Shown piece after piece: positions 58,101 to 62,233 of a stretch of 64,000 nt of DNA; position 1 is the first letter of the stretch, and each line of letters begins with the position of its first letter. This DNA is from Hyalella azteca. Taxonomy: Eukaryota; Arthropoda; Malacostraca; Amphipoda; Hyalellidae. The notes under the pieces are model-generated. The model was not told the DNA's origin. It saw only the letters and a program-made list of their open reading frames with translations, and ran no database searches. The stretch lies in NCBI RefSeq assembly GCF_000764305.2, contig NW_025941602.1, positions 82,389 to 146,388 of the forward strand, read 5' to 3'. Both the position numbers and the translations under genes were made by a program.

Positions 58101-59016
58101 TATGCATATCGTGGATACCATCAGAAAGTACATTTTATAGCAACACATTGAAATTTAAAACAAGCTTAAGATATAATAATGATCAACACCGACAAAAAAA
58201 AAGATAAATTGTCACACTGTTAAGACAAAGTTATTATTCTTTTATCTGGTCAATGACGCCGCCATGTTTTAAAGAAAGCAAATTATTAGATCGGAGGGAA
58301 CATTCACACCGTGTCTACTTTAATAAATTATATTATCAAAGAATTTTCACAGCGCTCGAAATGAACGAAACATCCAATGCAGTTAGTTTTGGATATCTAT
58401 AGCAACCCATGAGTGCAAGTTACAGCAACCCATTAATAGACACGAGCACATATTTACCAACAGGACATCAGTTGGGACAAACAAAAACAATTGATGGCAC
58501 GTCCGAAATAGATTACTCGCATCAATAGACACAAGTGAAGCAATACATTACATGCAACGACAAATGAAGATGGGAGCAAACACTGAAGGCTCAGCTTATC
58601 ACGAACAGATGATATCTGAGCAACAGTAAACACTCACCCATGATGGTAAAGTTGTGTACTTTTGGATAGCCTGGATGAACTCCTTCTCATCAGTGTTGAC
58701 GATGGATCTCACCACGTTGATATTGAACTGCTTAGCACGAGACCGCTTCTCTCTAAGCACCATGAAGAAGAGTGGTGCCATGAGCCAGCCAAAGCTGATG
58801 TTGAGAAGCCCTACAGCATATACGGTCACCCACTCAAAGAAGCGTTTGCTGAACAGTTTAATGTAGTCTACGATAAAGCTGCTGTACGCGCCTTCTATCT
58901 CTTCTGCCACATCTTTTGCAACTTCTTCCACCTTCTCTGCTAACTCCTCTATCTTCTCCTCATCTACTTTGGTAGTCATAGTTGATCAAGTGCTACTTTA
59001 CTATGAAATATTTCTT
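28053..59016 (-). CDS. Esyt2: Extended synaptotagmin (E-Syt), about 31 kb, incomplete in assembly
   Basis: Exons on the minus strand encode, in order: a Glu/Lys-rich N-terminus and ER membrane hairpin (58979-58638), the SMP lipid-transfer domain (54157-54116, 53216-53004, 52769-52624, 51960-51840), C2A (51141-50971, one of three alternative exons, 41321-41273), C2B (40185-40090, 37733-37722, 35515-35438, 34452-34362), a Ser/Ala-rich linker (33634-33319, 30938-30806) and C2C (30440-30348, 28730-28487, 28139-28053). In the family, E-Syts anchor in the ER, bind the plasma membrane through C2 domains in a Ca2+/PI(4,5)P2-dependent manner and move glycerolipids through SMP dimers. Joins are in phase except around 34362/33634. 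Three conserved stretches are not found: about 25 residues of SMP before 52769, the start of C2B between 37722 and 35515, and the end of C2B between 34362 and 33634. They may sit in sequence lost at gaps. Confidence 0.93.
28487..28730 (-). CDS. Esyt2: E-Syt exon, C2C core
   Basis: Acceptor TCGCAG, donor GACAA|GTTAGT, 244 nt. It encodes EKEDDGELPDPYVKIYLLPD, KRKTDVIKDSCSPVYDE and LTQRTLEVSVVNKKG. The DPYVK-x-YLLPD and KRKT patches are C2C hallmarks; the basic patch in the family binds PI(4,5)P2. Confidence 0.95.
28848..29775 (+). mobile_element. LINE, 5'-truncated copy with reverse transcriptase C-terminus
   Basis: It lies in an E-Syt intron, antisense to that gene. The frames carry KADKGKVLHLGKNNEQQ, KDLGVYVDKELKFSKHI, LLGLIRRSYEFLD, then after frameshifts near 29120 and 29400 AYKYTHGLYKVPEGLL and NLFSLRITDMWNSLPDDIVG (approximate reading), the standard C-terminal signature of CR1/Jockey-type elements. 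The 3' UTR has AAGAATCGGCGACAGGCC and ends in (TGTTA)n at 29752-29772. It is broken by at least two frameshifts. Confidence 0.9.
30348..30440 (-). CDS. Esyt2: E-Syt exon opening C2C
   Basis: Acceptor TGCTCAG, donor TCGA|GTGAGT, 93 nt, phase 2 in and 2 out. It encodes DSRGEAGLGRIQLTIKYGPR and NNLVIVVHKVE, matching LGQIQLTIRH-x-x-x-RN-x-LIVVVH of E-Syt C2C. Confidence 0.93.
30806..30938 (-). CDS. Esyt2: E-Syt linker exon 2
   Basis: Acceptor TATTGTAG, donor ACCAT|GTGAGG, 133 nt, phase 1 in and 2 out, fitting both neighbours. It encodes VTTDVVEPIVEKSSTEGLAS, AARILTPLVSTE and ETVVRHRGT. Copies of its acceptor and start are repeated three or more times upstream (31018-31268). Confidence 0.75.
31018..31365. 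repeat. About 110-bp tandem copies of an exon start with its acceptor
   Basis: Three clear copies (around 31018-31052, 31131-31163, 31237-31268) and one degenerate copy carry TTGTAGGTGTCACAACT-like sequence in minus orientation, that is, the acceptor and first 25 or so bases of exon 30938-30806 plus upstream intron. Confidence 0.85.
31370..33180. other. E-Syt intron, no exon recognised
   Basis: A unit of about 105 bp is tandemly duplicated (about 32456-32555 and 32560-32660; shared CTCGGTGAGCGATAACTCAA). Otherwise AT-rich without signals. Confidence 0.6.
33185..33302. repeat. 25-bp minisatellite downstream of linker exon
   Basis: Five copies of a 25-bp unit with TATTGGCCACGAAAAAATAT, just past the linker exon's donor. 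Confidence 0.9.
33319..33634 (-). CDS. Esyt2: E-Syt linker exon (Ser/Ala/Gly-rich)
   Basis: Acceptor GCGCCAG, donor CCAGG|GTGAGG, 316 nt, phase 0 in and 1 out. It encodes VLTKGKPRTDSSHSTPTRTA, then a tail with five imperfect SAAGN repeats. Linkers between C2B and C2C are long and variable in this family. An earlier donor at ATTG|GTGAGG (same phase) would remove the repeat part, so the exon may have two forms. Confidence 0.7.
33640..33800. repeat. 30-bp minisatellite at linker exon acceptor
   Basis: About five copies of a unit with GAGACATGGCTTATTATAGA. The unit is derived from the intron end next to the acceptor at 33635. Confidence 0.85.
34135..34352. repeat. 15-bp minisatellite next to an E-Syt exon
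   Basis: About 14 copies of a unit such as ATGACATCACATATA start directly downstream of exon 34452-34362 on the minus strand. Confidence 0.9.
34362..34452 (-). CDS. Esyt2: E-Syt exon in C2B (loop 3 side)
   Basis: Acceptor GTTCAG. The frame VVDHRNGSLQGKLEVDMNSL, then LQKDKMEVQG, continues the previous exon as in other E-Syts (V-x-D...SLGNLKVPL-x-x-LL). The donor GGAG|GTTCCT gives phase 1, which does not fit the start of 33634-33319, so at least one exon is missing between them. Confidence 0.8.
34507..34666. repeat. Two adjacent inverted repeats
   Basis: Arms TTAGAAATAAGGTTCCC (34507-34523) and its exact complement (34541-34557) form one hairpin. A second, larger pair (34570-34599 and 34640-34666) shares the GGTTCCC core with the first. 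They may be the remains of a foldback element in the E-Syt intron. Confidence 0.75.
35000..35430. repeat. About 55-bp minisatellite
   Basis: About seven copies of a unit containing TTTTGCCCACCATTTGAAAA, directly beyond the donor of exon 35515-35438. Confidence 0.9.
35438..35515 (-). CDS. Esyt2: E-Syt exon in C2B
   Basis: Acceptor TGCGGCAG, donor GAG|GTGAAC, 26 codons, phase 0. It encodes RTNDPVFEEGFTFLVRSPLT, then QELLVE, matching the K-T-N-E-P-V-W-E-E-x-F-x-F stretch of E-Syt C2B. The preceding exon with the PYV-x-x-x-VG strand is not found. Confidence 0.9.
35608..36075. repeat. Intron block, copy 1
   Basis: It shares over 400 bp with 37952-38573, including ACTAATACAAACTTTGCACG and GCAACTTTTAGGCCACTGCA; a 24-bp repeat inside has only two copies here. 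Confidence 0.88.
36769..37196. mobile_element. hAT-like foldback MITE with 8-bp target duplication
   Basis: It is flanked by AAGTGTGT on both sides (36761-36768 and 37197-37204). The outer ends are CAAGGACTACTACACACA and its exact complement (18-bp TIRs; CAAGG start fits hAT). Inside, a 161-bp unit (36769-36929) with its own right TIR is followed by about 112 bp of unique sequence, an N at 37042, and the same unit inverted (37043-37196, first bases lost at the N). Confidence 0.8.
37722..37733 (-). CDS. Esyt2: E-Syt 12-nt microexon (PSHK)
   Basis: A long polypyrimidine tract and CCTGCAG precede 12 bases that encode PSHK, followed by the donor AAG|GTATGC; phase 0 on both sides. KRLN + PSHK lines up with ARNLPSGK of vertebrate C2B. 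It is called on splice signals and this fit alone. Confidence 0.5.
37861..37942 (-). mobile_element. MITE-like repeat, truncated copy
   Basis: In reverse it matches 45329-45424, with GTGAAGTCACGGACGGAC and AAATGAGAAAATGCGC, but lacks the other end. Confidence 0.65.
37952..38573. repeat. Intron block, copy 2, with expanded 24-bp VNTR
   Basis: Copy of 35608-36075. The unit starting AGGAATTGAAGCCATAATAT is present about eight times (38303-38490) instead of two. Confidence 0.88.
39840..40060. repeat. Tandem duplicate of the tail of E-Syt exon 40185-40090
   Basis: A unit of about 170 bp including the exon tail (GACTCTGCTAAGAGACTTA on the minus strand), a donor and intron head is repeated; the copy has AAGAGACTTATT|GTGAGT. 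Confidence 0.85.
40090..40185 (-). CDS. Esyt2: E-Syt exon opening C2B
   Basis: Acceptor CATTGCAG, donor CTTAAT|GTGAGT, 32 codons, phase 0 both ends. It encodes QLAEIRQLQTTTKNPLHSAV and LMVWVDSAKRLN, matching the SALLILYLDSARNL start of C2B in vertebrate E-Syts. A tail copy lies at 39920-39947. Confidence 0.9.
40650..40735. repeat. 25-bp minisatellite
   Basis: About three and a half copies of a unit with GGTTAACCCACTGCTAAGAG, in the intron upstream of exon 40185. Confidence 0.92.
41120..41272. repeat. TATACTCAATACTT repeats at an exon donor
   Basis: Short imperfect repeats of TATACTCAATACT end at the donor of exon 41321-41273 (plus-strand CTCAATACTTACCAT), as if grown from the splice site. 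Confidence 0.75.
41273..41321 (-). CDS. Esyt2: E-Syt exon after the alternative cluster (C2A end)
   Basis: Acceptor CCTCGCAG, donor ATATG|GTAAGT, 49 nt. It accepts phase 2 and so completes an Arg codon after any of the three alternative exons: LGR, then ANLDVQSIWKAGEIDM. This corresponds to the last strand of C2A. Confidence 0.85.
41330..43733. other. E-Syt intron between alternative exon c and the next exon
   Basis: AT-rich; I searched by eye for a further copy of the alternative exon (R-Q, D-x-D, NDD, LG and donor) and saw none. Confidence 0.5.
43734..43831 (-). CDS. Esyt2: E-Syt alternative C2A exon c
   Basis: Acceptor ACATCAG, donor GGGCAG|GTAATT, 98 nt, phase 0 in and 2 out. It encodes AQCDVIRRQTLHISCYDWDA, then NVPGAKNDDYLG. 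It is closest to exon b (shared VIRRQ and a loop with NDD), which suggests that b and c arose by exon duplication. Confidence 0.85.
43832..45190. other. E-Syt intron between alternative exons b and c (part)
   Basis: No exon or clear repeat recognised. Confidence 0.45.
45329..45424. mobile_element. Short MITE with GCGCATTTT terminal inverted repeats
   Basis: GCGCATTTT at 45329-45337 and AAAATGCGC at 45416-45424 bound a 96-bp element with GTGAAGTCACGGACGGACAG inside. Flanking sequence (about 45208-45295 and 45428-45510) is itself a direct duplicate of about 85 bp. Confidence 0.65.
46739..46839 (-). CDS. Esyt2: E-Syt alternative C2A exon b
   Basis: Acceptor TCTACAG, donor GGGAG|GTAACC, 101 nt, phase 0 in and 2 out. 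It encodes ALANVIRRQSISIECWDYDY, then a longer loop SPLNSLENDDPLG. The D-x-D and NDD residues expected of calcium loop 3 are all present. A copy of the exon start and upstream intron is repeated after the N at 46926. Confidence 0.85.
46840..47050. repeat. Duplicated intron end of alternative exon b around an N
   Basis: GCCAACGCCTGTAGATGGCA and about 90 following bases occur on both sides of the single N at 46926, followed by a 21-bp repeat with AACTCAACAGAGGTTGAG. This looks like two contig ends that should overlap. Confidence 0.85.
47051..48573. other. E-Syt intron between alternative exons a and b
   Basis: No fourth alternative exon was recognised. At about 48352-48565 two near-copies of a 130-bp segment share AACTGCAGCTGGCAGAAGGA and reach the donor side of exon a. 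Confidence 0.55.
48574..48662 (-). CDS. Esyt2: E-Syt alternative C2A exon a
   Basis: Acceptor CTCGTACAG, donor GGGCAG|GTGAGA, 89 nt, phase 0 in and 2 out. It encodes YLIEVLHRQELECELFDLDD then GMKKDEHLG. Joined to NYCCE it has the same spacing to the F-D-x-D motif as E-Syt2 C2A (family knowledge). An 18-bp minisatellite made of repeats of its own acceptor and first codons extends upstream. Confidence 0.85.
48655..49111. repeat. VNTR grown from the acceptor of alternative exon a
   Basis: Minus-strand units of 18 bp, GTACAGTATCTTATTGAG, repeat alone or inside longer units. Each contains the exon's CAG acceptor and first codons (reading V-Q-Y-L-I-E). A second block lies at 49395-49560. Confidence 0.9.
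49112..49395. repeat. About 280-bp intron duplication, copy 1
   Basis: Near-identical to 49562-49841 (shared ATTGAGTAGCCAGGTACGAG); both are flanked by the VNTR of exon a, so VNTR plus spacer was duplicated as one block. Confidence 0.88.
49562..49841. repeat. About 280-bp intron duplication, copy 2
   Basis: Partner of 49112-49395. Confidence 0.88.
49842..50829. other. E-Syt intron, no feature
   Basis: AT-rich, no exon or strong repeat seen. Confidence 0.5.
50830..50912. repeat. Tandem copy of tail of E-Syt exon 6 and its donor
   Basis: It repeats 50935-51004: the last 40 or so bases of exon 6, the donor and about 30 bases of intron, with almost no changes. Confidence 0.9.
50971..51141 (-). 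CDS. Esyt2: E-Syt exon 6 (C2A, first half)
   Basis: It encodes GVLRVHVIEAQNLMKKD, GKSDPYCVLRLGAQKF and NPKWNYCCE. The GVLR-x-H-x-IEAQ start and KGKSDPY loop are typical of E-Syt C2A and supply calcium-loop 1 and 2 residues. The donor is GCGAG|GTCTGA, a weak one, phase 0. This is the constitutive exon directly before the alternative cluster. Its tail and intron head are duplicated at 50830-50912. Confidence 0.94.
51475..51835. repeat. 26-bp minisatellite and copy of tail of E-Syt exon 5
   Basis: Units with GAATTACACACGGAAGCCAC repeat about nine times on both sides of the N at 51671; the segment 51562-51634 is a copy of the last 50 or so bases of exon 5 with its GTGAGT donor. Confidence 0.9.
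51840..51960 (-). CDS. Esyt2: E-Syt exon 5 (end of SMP)
   Basis: Joined to exon 4 the frame reads MPGISDILRSIVVEQIAALM then VLPNRYPIQLV, the LVLPNR motif that closes the SMP domain. Acceptor AGGCAG, donor GCT|GTGAGT. A tail copy lies at 51562-51634, on the other side of a single N (51671). Confidence 0.92.
52250..52620. repeat. Two copies of tail of E-Syt exon 4 plus ATATCGAT repeats
   Basis: Tail copies at 52276-52318 and 52487-52537 keep GATGCCAGGCATGTCGAA; each is followed by a long ATATATCGATATAT tract that is absent next to the real exon. Confidence 0.9.
52624..52769 (-). CDS. Esyt2: E-Syt exon 4 (SMP domain, later part)
   Basis: Acceptor GAGCAG, donor CATCAG|GTGGCA, phase 0 in and 2 out. 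It encodes GRLRIVMKPLVRQIPLVGGL and FFLNNPDVDFNLIGIADVFD, the SMP lipid-channel strands. About 25 residues expected between this and exon 3 are missing. Two tail copies lie at 52487-52537 and 52276-52318. Confidence 0.92.
52879..52940. repeat. Copy of tail of E-Syt exon 3
   Basis: CATGTCAGCGTCTATGATGA and following bases repeat 53003-53060 with a few changes; the duplicated unit is about 120 bp. Confidence 0.9.
53004..53216 (-). CDS. Esyt2: E-Syt exon 3 (SMP domain, first part)
   Basis: It starts IVYKLWPYAGQYVKDLCKDT and includes IEPSI, TFRFDKIILGDTPPRFGGIK and HEIIIDADM. This follows WVNK as in other E-Syts. Two donors overlap at the end (ATG|GTGTGA or GGT|GTGAGT); the first keeps phase 0 with the next exon found. 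Partial copies of both ends of this exon lie nearby (53234-53293 and 52879-52940). Confidence 0.9.
53234..53293. repeat. Copy of head of E-Syt exon 3 with acceptor
   Basis: Exact repeat of 53166-53226 (ATCCTTGACGTACTGGCCGG onwards), ending in the same acceptor and start of intron. The same partial copy appears at 62235-62297 with the same inner break point. Confidence 0.92.
53300..53560. repeat. 34-bp minisatellite, short allele
   Basis: Fewer than ten imperfect copies of the unit with ACTGAATCGTTACGATCACA; the same array is much longer at 62300-63220. Confidence 0.88.
54116..54157 (-). CDS. Esyt2: E-Syt exon 2 (42 nt)
   Basis: TTTTCAG acceptor and AAG|GTGAGG donor flank 14 codons, VTFPDMERVEWVNK, matching the FPDTERAEWLNK motif at the start of E-Syt SMP domains. 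An identical copy lies at 63802-63761. Confidence 0.93.
54520..55390. other. E-Syt intron 1, no feature
   Basis: No exon recognised; a short duplicate (about 54725-54785) shares CATGAACGGTAACAAGTGAT or similar. Confidence 0.45.
55420..55912. repeat. 35-bp minisatellite ending at an N
   Basis: About 14 copies of a unit with CAGCTGTGTGGAGACTGTAA, cut by the N at 55913; one more copy appears at about 56134-56170. Confidence 0.92.
56340..56660. repeat. About 58-bp minisatellite
   Basis: Four or so copies of a unit with CATGATTACATCGATATGTC and ATTTAAAGACGATGATAG; each contains a CATGCATG or CATTCATG motif. Confidence 0.88.
57178..57792 (+). repeat. 33-bp minisatellite with open reading frame, broken by adapter
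   Basis: About 11 copies of a 33-bp unit starting CCTGCAGGTGCTGCAGCTGC at 57237-57655, split by adapter at 57500-57536. As 33 is a multiple of three and the unit has no stop, all three plus frames stay open. One of them begins MHGDHSTANGDAEDTNEPHP and repeats AQPAGAAAALY; it ends at TAA 57790-57792. It lies within E-Syt intron 1, antisense. I see no homology, so the default call is a repeat, not a gene. Confidence 0.8.
57500..57536. other. Tn5/Nextera mate-pair junction adapter
   Basis: Both mosaic ends back to back, missing the first C. The frames through it give the known contaminant peptide SYTHLDVYKRQ. Confidence 0.97.
57793..58637. other. E-Syt intron 1, short repeats only
   Basis: At 57885-58000 three or four imperfect repeats contain ATCACCGG(A/T)ATGGAA; no exon. 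Confidence 0.5.
58638..59016 (-). CDS. Esyt2: E-Syt exon 1: start codon, acidic helix, ER hairpin
   Basis: The ATG is at 58979-58977, and a probable acceptor TTTCAG lies 37 bases upstream (exon edge 59016), so a leader exon must exist further up. Residues 1-32 are a Glu/Lys coiled-coil-like segment; residues about 50-77 are hydrophobic with a central break (VTVYAVGLLNISFGWLMAPL), fitting the E-Syt membrane hairpin, followed by REKRSRAK. The donor is ATGG|GTGAGT, phase 0. Confidence 0.9.
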
Positions 59017-59990
59017 CTGAAATGGTTGAAAAGGTTAGCCACGTTACATATTTAACCTTTTAAATGTTGATCATTACATACATAGGAAGTCATTATATTA
59101 TAAGAAAATGAAATAAATAAGGAAATGAAATTGTATTTAAATTATAATTAAATTAAATTATAAGGAAGAAATGTGGAATGTAGTGTGACTTTCCAAATGG
59201 TTTGCTTACATTTGCAAGACAGAAATTAGCTCTAATCTCTCTCAGAGATGATGCACAAGTCAGGGTAAGAAATCATGACAACTTTTCATTAAAAATTGCA
59301 CCTTGGTTACCTAAGAAATGTATCTATGATTATATTAGTTTATTCAAACAGAGGAATCAATGTGCCAGTTGAAGAAGTGCTTCCTCATTCAATGGAATGA
59401 ACATTGGCACAGACAAGACAGGTAGCAGAAGTGACTGCTAACTGGCTGTGGAAACTTCTGATTGAATCTAGACAACTCTATTAATTACATTGACAATAAC
59501 TGCCCAAGTCGGAGAATGCAGTGCACATTAGCATGTCTCAGCCCTAAGGCTCTTTTAAACTACTGGACTTATTCAGAAAAATTGAGACAGGCCTGATGCC
59601 AATAAGCAGCCTATATTGCTGCATTGGCAGTCATTGAGTTTCTTCAAGGCTGAAGACAGCCTTAGAAGCAGATATCCCTGCAGCTCAGCACCCTCTTGTA
59701 TTCTCTTGCCTATCCTAATTTTTGTTGCACTCTGGCTCAGTGAATCTATTATGAGCTGATCAACTGATCTGTATATAAGCTATTCCTCTCCTTGACCTAT
59801 TACACTTCGGGGTAAGCCCATATCTCAAGTAACTCACACTTGCATAGTATTGCATGACACTTACGTTTTCATTAGCTCAGTCAAGTTCAACAGGTTCATC
59901 TCTCGCTCCCAACATTAATCATATATTCTTTATACAGTCATACTTTACATCTCAATGCTGCTTTAATTCTTCTCTCTCTAAACATACTCC
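59017..59990. other. Upstream of E-Syt exon 1, leader or promoter not located
   Basis: No gene recognised. The leader exon and promoter of E-Syt must lie here or further up; a GC-rich island at about 61420-61520 is one candidate, on composition only. Confidence 0.35.
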
Positions 59991-59994
59991 ATAC

Positions 59995-60423
59995 CGTAAA
60001 ATGGGGTAACTTAGACCCCAGGGGTAACTTAGACCACTTTTCGTTTTTTTAACAAAAACCCCAAAACTCAAAAACTATTTGACATAGAAAAATTTTGTCA
60101 ATAAGCATTAAAGGCCTAATACTGAGGCTACATAACACAATAGAAAGATTTAAAAAGTTTGCATATCTAATAGGTTAAAAAAATAAAAATGTGACCCACG
60201 AAAAAAAGCTATTATTTAAAGCCCTCAGAGTACCCCCTCCAATTTTTTTATTTCTTGGTAAAATAACTCCAGGTATTGATGCATTGTAGTGGAACTCTTC
60301 TAGTTACATATGCAAATGACAAATTTTAGGAAAGTGTCATAGTTTACAAATGGGGGGTGCCACCCCCAAATGGGGGAACTTAGACCACCTAATATCAGCC
60401 CTGACGGGGTAACATAGACCGGC
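59995..60423. repeat. Element with GGGGTAACTTAGACC ends
   Basis: ATGGGGTAACTTAGACC and GGGGTAACTTAGACC at the left, and TGGGGGAACTTAGACC and GGGGTAACATAGACC at the right, bound an AT-rich middle. The motifs are in direct orientation. Likely an interspersed repeat of unknown class. Confidence 0.5.
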
Positions 60424-60852
60424 TTGGAAGTTAATATAAAATTACCATATATAACAGATTNTGGGCTTAACTTTAATAAGTAGTCATTGAGGAAAACGAT
60501 GATAAGGGACTTTGAGAAATTACTGAATAGTGTGAGTTAAATTGAGAACTCTTAGCAGACTCACAGTCAACAAAAGTGGACAATTAAATTCCCAGATACT
60601 CATTAATAGGAGTAATTTTATTTCTGTATTATTCAAGACGCATTAACTCCAGCACGTAGTATTGGTTTCCAATTTTTGCTTCAAGCTCTTTTCAAGTTGA
60701 AACAAATTTAATTCCTTACTGGTCAATGCTGTTACATTTTTTATAGTTCTCTTCCAGTTAGAAAAACTTATTATTGAAGCTGGATACTGCACCTTTGGCG
60801 CAAAATAGACAAAACTGATCTGAAGCACTAGAAATCTCTCCCTGACTACTAC

Positions 60853-60890
60853 CTGTCTCTTATACACATCTAGATGTGTATAAGAGACAG
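60853..60890. other. Tn5/Nextera mate-pair junction adapter
   Basis: Complete 38-bp junction, as at 12981. Confidence 0.97.
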
Positions 60891-62111
60891 GCTCAAATCT
60901 CAATGAGCCTATAATCATTACATAATAATAATAGGATGCTGAGCATGGCTCAAGGCTCATTAATCATCATTTTATTATTTATTGATACTCTTGATTATTG
61001 TTGACAGCATCAAACTAAAACGTATCAGTATCACACGTTAAAAGTATCTGATAATCTGAGAACGTTGTGGACTTGTGGTAGGCTGGAGTCTGGACTACAG
61101 GACTAAGTCTACCGGTCTAGCTGTAGGCTACGTTGTGCTAGGCAGTAGGCAGTCCTTACAAAAGCATTCCAAACTTCCAAAGTATGTTAATAATAATGTT
61201 AGGCTATCGCCTATCACTCAGACTACCAGTCACTAGCCTGACACTAGGTACCAGTGTTAACGGAATAACGGTCAACGCTAAAATTATGAAGTGCGTCTTC
61301 AACTATTAATAATTTGTCACTAAGTCAGATTACTCAAATAGAACATAGTGTACGACTGTACGAAAAACACTCGCATCATTACACGAGTGGGATCACTAAT
61401 CACTTCAAAGTAACAGCACTGTCCACGCACTGTCGTGAACGTTACCGTGCCAACTGCCAACATGAATTGCGGCTTGCGCGAGTGCAGCGCGACGACACGA
61501 CAGCCCAGTGAGCCCACTCAAGTGTTGCCAGGTTTTTTCTTAGCGAGAATACCAGATTGCATAGCTCAAAATACCAGAAATTCTATTGTTCATAAACAGA
61601 CTAAAACCTCAAAAGTTAATGAGATTATTCGTCAGAAACGTTGGTTAGATCGTCAGAAACGTTGGTTAGAAAAATAAAAAAAAAATTATCTCATGTACTG
61701 TGCATTTATCTTGCTTGACGATAATTAGTCAAATTGAACACGTTATATTTTCCCCTCTGTTTGGAACATTTGACACTTTTCTTTTTCTGTGTTCGATCAC
61801 ATTGACACTTTTTCCTTTTTTTATCACAGTGCGGCACTTCTTCCCCTTCACTCAACATGAGCAAGCCACGGAAACAGGTCATCTTCCTTTTGCTTATTTT
61901 CGTACATGCTTGCATATTGCAGTGATCTAACATTTCGGGTTTGATCACTTGTTGCGGCTAAGCAGATAGCTTTTGGTCCGAATAAGGGACTCCAGTACCC
62001 TAGTTGAAATTATATTTCATTGCTTGTTTCTCTCATAGGTGACTTGTGAAAACAATCGCTCCACGAATGAATTGGAGACAGGTCAAAGTAGACAAGTGAC
62101 GCAGTAGACAG

Positions 62112-62233
62112 GCCAGTTCCATGAATGGATAACATAACATAACATAACATAACATAGTGATGTCGGCTCTGAAGTGTAGGCCTGATGTGGCCTGTCGCCG
62201 ATTCTTTTCCATTTCGTGCCTTGTTCATAGATC
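62112..62233 (-). mobile_element. LINE 3' end, 5'-truncated insertion
   Basis: In reverse it reads GAACAAGGCACGAAATGGAA, AAGAATCGGCGACAGGCC and a (TGTTA)n tail, closely matching 29685-29775. It abuts the duplicated E-Syt segment that starts at 62234. Confidence 0.9.

Noticed and set aside
61420..61520. E-Syt promoter or leader exon
   Set aside because: GC-rich and suitably placed, but no TATA, initiator or donor that I could tie to exon 1, and an adapter lies between.
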